Shown here: one piece after another, positions 57,875-64,000 of the stretch
How positions within the stretch are numbered: position 1 is the first letter of the stretch
Layout: every line of letters starts with the position of its first letter
Position numbers and translations under genes: made by a program
Assembly (NCBI GenBank): GCA_001695595.3
Contig: MBPM02000024.1
Span: 248,001 to 312,000, forward strand
Direction: 5' to 3'
Length of the DNA: 64,000 nt
From: Plasmopara viticola
Lineage: Eukaryota > Oomycota > Peronosporomycetes > Peronosporales > Peronosporaceae
The notes under the pieces: model-generated
What the model was told of the DNA's origin: nothing
What the model saw: only the letters and a program-made list of their open reading frames with translations
The model's database searches: none

Positions 57875-58606
57875 CTAAAACATGTTAAAGCCAGCACGGT
57901 CATTCTTGCCGCGTGGCAATTCAATCTTCTCCTTGTTCTTGTCAATAACGTCTCCCGTTACAGCGTATTGGTCACGCACGCCCTCAAGGGTGCGCACCAA
58001 GTTAAAGTACCACTTGACGTCGAGGTCCACAACAGCGGCGATCGCATCCTCAGGCGCCTTACAGCCGGCGTTGCACTGTTTCTCCACTTTGGCCGTAACG
58101 CTTTTCTCCTCGTCGCCATCCTTGCCACCCTTCGCCGAGGTGACAGTGGTCGTCGTACTTGTCTCAGAAGTGGCTTTGGCATTGAGTTTCTCGACTGCCG
58201 TGGCACGCGCAGAGCTATAGTCCGCCAGTAAGTCCCACGTCTTTTGCCACTTGTCCAGTGCCTCCTTCAAGTGTACATACGCGTACTTTTGCACCTCGAC
58301 GCCAAAATTGTTTCCGTCCTCGACCTTGGGCACCATCAGCTGAATCCATACCTGCAGCAATTGTATGGCGCTCATAAGCTGCGCCACCTCATCCCCTACA
58401 ATTGCAAGCAGCGCCTGTACGTCCCCATTAGAGCTCACAGAAGCCGGAGCCGCCAACACGGTCTGGGCAAATTTGGTTCGTAGCGTGGACGGCGCTTGCT
58501 TGATCGCGTACTGCTGCACCAGCGCCTGCATGTGGGCGACACGCTGCGGCAGCTCCGACAGCAGCGCAGCGCTCGAGGTCGTCACAGATTTCTTGTACTC
58601 GCTCAT
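57875..58606 (-). CDS. Proteasome activator PA28 (11S REG) subunit
   Basis: Subunit of the heptameric ring that caps the 20S proteasome and opens its gate for ATP-independent degradation. The 243-residue product is helical throughout. It carries the family hallmark PKVEDGNNFGVEVQ (about residues 93-106, the activation-loop region), preceded by a helix with IQLLQVWIQLM. A variable Lys/Thr/Ser-rich insert follows (about residues 140-175), where PA28 proteins differ most. The C-terminal helical region (KWYFNLVRTLEGVRDQYAVT, then EKIELPRGKNDRAGFNMF) ends in a hydrophobic/aromatic residue that would dock into the proteasome alpha-ring pockets. A single PA28 gene in protists is usually the gamma-like ancestor, so a nuclear homoheptamer is likely. 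The ATG at 58606 is the first Met. Single exon. Confidence 0.9.
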   Translation of the reverse strand: MSEYKKSVTTSSAALLSELPQRVAHMQALVQQYAIKQAPSTLRTKFAQTVLAAPASVSSNGDVQALLAIVGDEVAQLMSAIQLLQVWIQLMVPKVEDGNNFGVEVQKYAYVHLKEALDKWQKTWDLLADYSSARATAVEKLNAKATSETSTTTTVTSAKGGKDGDEEKSVTAKVEKQCNAGCKAPEDAIAAVVDLDVKWYFNLVRTLEGVRDQYAVTGDVIDKNKEKIELPRGKNDRAGFNMF

Positions 58607-58929
58607 GAAAAGTAATGTCTCGCTTTATTACCCTTGAGATCTTTTTGAGCTGTGATGCGGGAAGGACAATTGTACAAAACACATTCATTCACTAAAGGTT
58701 ACAATTCGGAAAGCAAAGATCACCGAAGTATGTAACCTTCTTTATTACACTAATTTTGAGTGAGGGTAATAGTGTTGGCAACTTTGGTAATGTAACCTAA
58801 TTGATGACGCACATACAACCTCAATCCCGTTTTGCTTTTCACCTTCCGCAACGAAAAGTTCAAGTTTACTTTCTTGTACATTCAATTTGGATGCGGCCTT
58901 TTGTCCTCAAGTTCAAATCACGAAATTAC
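58607..58929. other. Gap between PA28 and folate gene
   Basis: About 320 bp, presumably the PA28 promoter and the 3' end of the neighbouring gene. No further feature seen. Confidence 0.4.
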
Positions 58930-60636
58930 TCAGGTGGCCGTGGCCAATGTGGCTACTTGATCGGCAGCTGCAAGGCGGCTATCGGGAGTTGACAAGTGCA
59001 AGCCTGCAACAGCGGTAAGCGCTGTGCTGTCAATAGGCTCCTTGAGACCGAGCGCCTGGCGTGCCTCTGCCATAAGAAATACGCTGCCGCATACCACGAT
59101 CACCTCATCATGCGATGATGCACGCGACGCGGTCAGCGCAGCATCCACGCCCTCTTTAATGCTCGAGATAGTCTCAAACTTATATGGCTTCTCGCCTTTA
59201 GCAAACGCACTTGCCAATGCCAGATTGATTTCTTCCAAAGACGCTCCACGTGGATGATTCGCTTTGACTAAATGAACGTGTTTCTGCAATTCCTCGTTCG
59301 TCTCATCTGGGTGATTGCTACGTACTACGTCCAAAATCTTGTCCAGCACCTGGTTGATCGCCTTGTCGGCCGAAAAGCCGCACACAAACCGAAATCTTTT
59401 ATCTGGAAACTTGTGATACAGCATTCGTGTCAATTTATCGACAGCCTGTAGATTGTGTGCCACGTCCAGCACCACAGTAGCCTTGCGTTCTTTTGAGTTA
59501 GGACGCATCACGTGCAACACTTGAAAGCGGCATGGAGGCCGTGACTCGAGTGCAGCGTTCACACGCTCTTTGGTCAAATCAATGCAAAGCTTCTTGGAAT
59601 TGCCAGTCTGATTGGAGTGCTGTACATTGAGCTGCACACACGCTTCGCGAGCAATGGCCGTATTTTCTGCATTGTAGTCGAAATCAAAATCCGCGTCAAG
59701 TGGCACTTGCGTAAGCGGCGCATTGTTCCGCGCTGCAAACTCCATCATCACATTCAAAGGAGTGTTGGGCCCTACGACAACCGGTACGTTCGCCTTGATA
59801 ATTCCAGCCTTTTCACGTGCAATGGCCTCGCGGGTGTTACCAAGTATTCGCATATGATCCAAGCCAATCGACGTAATTACCGACAATACTGGTGTGACAA
59901 TATTGGTCGAGTCGAGTCGACCACCGAGACCTGTTTCCAGCACAACGCAATCAGTCTTCTGCTTTGCAAAGTGTATGAAAGCCAGCATAGTAGTGATCTC
60001 AAAAAACGTGGCTGGAATCCGAAGCTGCGCGCTAATATTAAAAATTTTCGACAGTGCATCGCACACATCACTCTCGGCAATCAAGTGGCCATTAATCTGA
60101 ATGCGCTCGCGAAAACACGCAACGTGCGGAGACACAAAGAGCCCCGTCTTGTACCCTGAGCGCTCAAGTGCTTTGGCCACCTTAAATGCCACCGATCCTT
60201 TCCCGTTCGTGCCTGCCACGTGAATGACCTGAAATTGAGACGCTGGGTCTCCAAACGCTGCATTGAGCTTCTGCATGTTGTCAAGGCCAAGCTTCACAGC
60301 TGAGAACCGATTCACCTGGTACAGTCGCTGCAGCAGCATCTCATACGTGGTCAAAGCCACTGCCGCCACCTTCCTCGGCTCCTTTTCCTTGCTAAAGTCG
60401 CCAAATCCTTTTCGACGAGCCCTTTGCTGTGTTACGAAGCGCGCAGAGTCGAGCACCAGCGCGTTCGAGTTCACTGGGATCGAACGGCCATTGAAGCTTA
60501 GCAATGGCCGAGGCTTAAAGCGCGTGAAGGCAGCGGGTGCCGTTGCTTGAAGGAAATGCGCACGGGAGAGTGCCGAGCAAGACAGCAAGAAAGGCCGGCG
60601 CGCTGGATTAGCGCAACACTCCGAGGCTTTGCGCAT
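58930..60636 (-). CDS. Folylpolyglutamate / dihydrofolate synthase (FolC family)
   Basis: Mur-ligase-type enzyme that adds glutamate to folates and, in bifunctional members, to dihydropteroate. The 568-residue product contains the ATP-binding loop AGTNGKGSV (GTNGKGS at residues 142-148), followed by SPHVACFRERIQINGHLI, the folate-binding loop of the family. CVVLETGLGGRLDSTN carries the catalytic Glu, and AREKAGIIK and VLDVAHN mark the central and C-terminal domains. About 100 extra residues precede the core; they are rich in Arg, Ser and Ala and poor in acidic residues at first, consistent with a mitochondrial targeting peptide. In-frame Met residues downstream (e.g. YEMLLQRL) could start a cytosolic form. 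The ATG at 60636 is the first Met. It diverges from KDM8 across 179 bp. Single exon. Confidence 0.93.
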   Translation of the reverse strand: MRKASECCANPARRPFLLSCSALSRAHFLQATAPAAFTRFKPRPLLSFNGRSIPVNSNALVLDSARFVTQQRARRKGFGDFSKEKEPRKVAAVALTTYEMLLQRLYQVNRFSAVKLGLDNMQKLNAAFGDPASQFQVIHVAGTNGKGSVAFKVAKALERSGYKTGLFVSPHVACFRERIQINGHLIAESDVCDALSKIFNISAQLRIPATFFEITTMLAFIHFAKQKTDCVVLETGLGGRLDSTNIVTPVLSVITSIGLDHMRILGNTREAIAREKAGIIKANVPVVVGPNTPLNVMMEFAARNNAPLTQVPLDADFDFDYNAENTAIAREACVQLNVQHSNQTGNSKKLCIDLTKERVNAALESRPPCRFQVLHVMRPNSKERKATVVLDVAHNLQAVDKLTRMLYHKFPDKRFRFVCGFSADKAINQVLDKILDVVRSNHPDETNEELQKHVHLVKANHPRGASLEEINLALASAFAKGEKPYKFETISSIKEGVDAALTASRASSHDEVIVVCGSVFLMAEARQALGLKEPIDSTALTAVAGLHLSTPDSRLAAADQVATLATAT

Positions 60637-60815
60637 GATTCAACTTTGGCTTGAATTGACAACAAGTGACACAAATGCAACCCTTGCCTCTACCACCTGC
60701 AAATTGCGTTGAAATTGCTCCATCACAATGAAATAAATTTATGTAGTACTGTCTTGGTTGGTAAACTACAGCATGTAGTGGTAATTTTGGGATATATTTT
60801 ACTAGGCCATCATTC

Positions 60816-62563
60816 ATGAATACGAAAAAATTACCACGCGCTCCAGAGCTTCTGGTGCTCGCACCGCTCTTTCTTCAGCGTGCGTATGCGAGTTTGCTAC
60901 TCAATGCTACTCCTTAATCGACTATTCTTTTGCTTAGTTAGAGCTACGAGATACTGGCGGTGCCGCAAGTGCTGATATCTTAGAGCGAGCAGCGACTTCG
61001 GAGGACGAACTACTTGTTGAGAAGTTGACAAGCGCCGTATACGAGCAAAGCTGGAAAAAGTTGCATTGTGGTCATTGGAAGGATGTTGAACCAGTATGGC
61101 GTCAGACTTTTGGTATCGCTAGTGTGCTGCGTGCGCGCAGTTTGTTGCGCCGCCAGCAGTTAGTAGAAAGCTTGAAGATGCTTGACATGGTGCGTATTTT
61201 AAGCGGATTCAAGGTACATTTAATCATGCAACTATCTAATTCGTGTGCTTTTCACAGTGTTTAATGATGGCAGGGCCACTGGCGCCGCTTGAGACGCACG
61301 CGCTTGTTGCCAACGTTGAGCAACAGCTCATTAAGACTGCGCAGGAGGAATTTATAGTGCGTTTTCGTTGCTCTTATCGAAGAAGTAGAATACCGCACAT
61401 CTTCGTGACTCACATCTAACACTATTGTTCGAGTAGGAACAAAGGCAATTCGAGGTTTGAAAATCGTGTGCAAGCTCGAGACTTTAAGCTTATGATTGTC
61501 GTGTAGAAACCACGAGTAGAATATGAAGATCGTGGCATTAAGCTAAAGAAAGAGATGCTGGCATTTCCTGTACAACGATTGAAAATGCCAACGTTGGAGG
61601 AATTTCGACGAACTGTGATGCTGCAAAAGTACGACATTGTGGTCTTAAAGTGATGGAAAAGAATATTCACTGACAATTCTCGTTGCGTGTGCTTGATCAG
61701 TAGCCAGTCATTATCACAGGTGCGATGGAGCTATGGCCCGCTTTAGGGCGAACGGCTGGACCGACACGAGCATGGAAAAACTTTGAGTATCTTCGACAAG
61801 TCGCTGGTCGTCGAACGGTGCCAGTTGAGGTACAAATGTGAATGAAAAGTCTTTGGTCTTTGTGTTTATATTCTGTAACATTTCTAGGTGGGGTCAAGTT
61901 ACTTGGGAGACGATTGGAAGCAAGAATTAATGACAATCAATGACTTCCTGGATCGATATATACTTCCGTCACTAGCAAAGGATAACGAGGGCATTGGCAC
62001 TAGCAGAGGCGGTGCGTCCGTCTCCCGTTCAAAGCTAGGATACTTGGCCCAACACCGTCTTTTCGATCAGGTAGGAAATTCAGCTGTAATTCGACGAGTT
62101 TAAGCAATCATACCGACAATCATTGAGGCGCGGGCGTTGCGTATAGATCCCAGCATTGGGGCGCGACATTATGACGCCAGACTATTGCACTCTGCAGCGC
62201 ACGGAAGCGTTTGATGACGAAGAAGATATAACGAGCAATTGTTGGTTTGGTCCGCAAGGGACCCGGTCTCCATTGCATTTTGATCCAAAAGATAATCTCT
62301 TGTGCCAAGTTGTCGGGGCCAAGTACATTCGACTGTACGCACAAGATCAAAGCGCAAAGCTCTATCCGATCCAAGGCCTGCTGTCCAACACCAGTCCAAT
62401 TCATGTCGAAGAGCCAGACGATGTGCAATATCCTTCCTTTCGCCATGCGCCGTACGTCGAGTGTGTCTTAACGGAAGGGGAAATGCTCTACATTCCCTCT
62501 CAATATTGGCACTATGTCCACTCTCTCTCAACGAGTTTCTCCGTAAGTTTTTGGTGGTCGTAG
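60816..62563 (+). CDS. KDM8: KDM8/JMJD5-type JmjC oxygenase (7 exons)
   Basis: Fe(II)/2-oxoglutarate-dependent JmjC protein of the KDM8/JMJD5 group (protein arginyl hydroxylase or protease in animals). Exons deduced: 60816-60879, 60942-61189, 61258-61356, 61507-61641, 61704-61829, 61888-62070, 62147-62563, giving about 423 residues. The N-terminal helical part has [16 protein letters not shown], and [15 protein letters not shown] precedes the JmjC core. In the core, [20 protein letters not shown] supplies the first metal ligands (His329, Asp331), [16 protein letters not shown] follows, and [13 protein letters not shown] gives the distal ligand (His407). The end SFSVSFWWS is the family's C terminus. 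Most introns are 58-76 nt; the third is 150 nt and may hide an 18-nt exon at 61437-61454. The first exon is the least certain. Confidence 0.9.
61437..61454 (+). other. Possible 18-nt micro-exon in the KDM8 gene
   Basis: Flanked by an AG acceptor-like CGAGTAG and a GT donor-like GTTTGA, it keeps the reading frame (adds Glu-Gln-Arg-Gln-Phe-Glu). Including it would split a 150-nt intron into 80 and 52 nt, closer to the other introns of this gene. The donor is weak, and this linker is not conserved, so it may be chance. Confidence 0.3.
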
Positions 62564-62659
62564 CTGCAAAAACCTGTCATAACTTATACTCGCCACGCTC
62601 ACTCGCCGCGTCGTTTAAAGATCGTTTTTTGATTTTGACGCAACGGTGAGTCGTATAGC

Positions 62660-64000
62660 ATGACGGGGTTGACGCTCTCGCAAGTAGAACTCCTCAAAGT
62701 CGGTCCTGTTGCAAGTCACCACTCGCTTCGACTCCTTCCTCTTAGCAAGAAGAAGAAAAAGGTCATTTAATCGTTCAACAGATACTTTTAACGCCTTCGT
62801 TCTAACAGCTCTCATTGTCTTGATTTCTAAACGGCGTAGCAAAAATTTGTCCTTGGCGACGAATATGGCGTCGTATCGTGCTACCAAATCAAGAAAGGGG
62901 AGCCACAAAACGTGTACAAGTCCGTGACACTTGCAAGCCCCGTGTCCTGCATCGTGATGGGAACGAGCAAAGGGACTGAGGACAAGACATTTGTTGCCAC
63001 GGCCCAACACGTTCACGGATTCACCAAGAAAGGCAAGGAATTTTTTAAATTTCAAAGCAATTTGGCCGAACCGTTGCGCAAGCTGCACGTGTACGACACG
63101 CGATTGTGGACACTTACGGACTTTACTTTAAATCAGTATGAAAACGGAGTGGACAAACACTCGTACGTGAGTCCCGATCGCATCAACGATGCCCTTGTCG
63201 TCCCCATGACGCACGAACAGGATTTCTATGGCCTCTTGGGCTGTCAAGACGGCGTCGTTCGAATTGTCAAAGACTCGACGTCAGTTGCGAAAAAGGCACT
63301 AGGTGCTCCAATCACGGCCCTTTGTCGGATGCCACTGACGACCGGCAAGGGTGCTGTGTCATCGAGCTTGATTCAATTTCTCTATGGTACAGCTGCGGGG
63401 GGATTCGGTCTATTGAATTACGATGGAGATCAACTCACCCTTAAATGGAAGACAACTTCTCAGTCTTTTGAAGTGAGCAAGCCAACGCACGGAAACGGTG
63501 ATCGTACGAGGCCTCAGTCGACAGCTACTATCAATTCCATGGCATGTTTCGACATTAATCGTGATGAGCAGCCCGAGATCATTGTCGGTCGCGACGATGG
63601 TCGGCTTGAAGTCTTTTCGTTTCATCTTAACTCGGGCAATGCCGTCAAGTTGTTTGAGCATGTCACGAGCGACAGTATTCGGTGCGTGCAAGGTGGCATC
63701 GTCTCCACCCCTGGCTTTGAAGAGATTGTGGCAACCACTTTTTCCGGTCGCGTCTTGAGCTTTACGACCGAGCCATTAGAGCAGCTCGACGAGGACGACC
63801 ACTATGGTCGATCACGTGGCGCTGTGCAACGAGAGACGCGCATTGCCAAGTTGCGCAAAGAGGTGACGTCGCTTGAAGACAAGATTGCGCGAATGAGCGT
63901 CCAACGAAGTGTGAGAGACAAACACGTGGTGTCCGTGACGGAAGATTTGGTGGTCAACAGTAAATTTCAACTCAACGCGGCGACAGCAGTCTATGAAGTG
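62660..64000 (+). CDS. BBS7: BBSome subunit BBS7 (5' part, runs off the window)
   Basis: Component of the BBSome coat that moves membrane proteins in and out of cilia and flagella. Exon 1 is 62660-62761 (MTGLTLSQVELLKVG...), the intron is 62762-62839, and exon 2 stays open from 62840 to the right edge. The translation covers the N-terminal beta-propeller: FVLGDEYGVVSCYQIKKGEP, then GFTKKGKEFFKFQSNL, DRINDALVVPM and EIIVGRDDGRLEVFSF. QGGIVSTPGFEEIVATTFSG follows, and the first part of the coiled coil after the propeller begins EPLEQL and includes KLRKEVTSLEDKIARM. All of these follow BBS7 order. The C-terminal appendage and platform lie outside the window. The donor GTCATT is atypical after GT, so the exon 1 boundary could shift by a few bases. 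It starts 96 bp after the KDM8 stop, same strand. Confidence 0.92.

Noticed and set aside
1..64000. tRNA, rRNA or CRISPR features
   Set aside because: I saw no T-arm (GGTTCGA.TCC type) with matching acceptor stem, no rRNA-like segment and no regularly spaced direct repeats.

Overview
This window looks like nuclear DNA from an oomycete, most likely a Peronosporales / downy-mildew-type species. The evidence is eukaryotic gene structure with short introns (about 56-80 nt, GT...AG), an EF-hand-bearing UPF0016 transporter, a START plus FYVE-like lipid-binding protein, and decayed retroelement and gene remnants in long AT-richer gaps. BBS7, a subunit of the ciliary BBSome, runs off the right edge, which suggests a lineage that makes, or recently made, flagellated zoospores. 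The species assignment is inference; I could not run a search.

Layout. (1) 1.8-11.4 kb is a compact block: RAD50 (+) converges on a PUS7/TruD-type pseudouridine synthase (-), which diverges from a membrane-anchored LACTB2-like metallo-beta-lactamase (+), which converges on a START/FYVE protein (-). (2) 11.4-16.9 kb is gene-poor and holds two tandem, frame-broken copies of a gag-like sequence. (3) 16.9-19.3 kb carries a coiled-coil protein and a spliced R2R3-Myb protein, both on the minus strand. (4) 19.3-25.3 kb is a repeat island: a 670-bp direct tandem repeat lies between two oppositely oriented copies of a ~158-bp sequence. (5) 25.3-29.6 kb has a conserved hypothetical protein, a spliced phosphopantetheine adenylyltransferase and a CAT-type amino acid permease; the last two diverge over a short shared promoter. 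(6) 33.1-36.1 kb has S-adenosylmethionine decarboxylase and an OS-9/ERLEC1-type ER lectin. (7) 36.1-47.6 kb is mostly decayed coding sequence, including fragments of an IP3-receptor/ryanodine-receptor-like channel and possibly a MATE transporter, around an intact four-exon GDT1/TMEM165-type gene; a near-perfect 31-bp-stem hairpin sits at 38.96-39.03 kb. (8) 47.9-49.0 kb is a four-exon gene with an N-terminal SAP-like segment. (9) 49.0-57.9 kb is a gene-free island of relics. (10) 57.9-64 kb is a second compact block: PA28 proteasome activator, folylpolyglutamate/dihydrofolate synthase, KDM8/JMJD5 (JmjC), and the 5' part of BBS7.

The genes do not form a pathway. They are housekeeping genes (DNA repair, RNA modification, CoA, folate and polyamine metabolism, ER quality control, transport) in short-spaced clusters separated by multi-kilobase degenerate islands. 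I found no CRISPR array, rRNA, tRNA or intact transposable element. Exon boundaries were deduced by eye from reading-frame continuity, splice consensus and family similarity.
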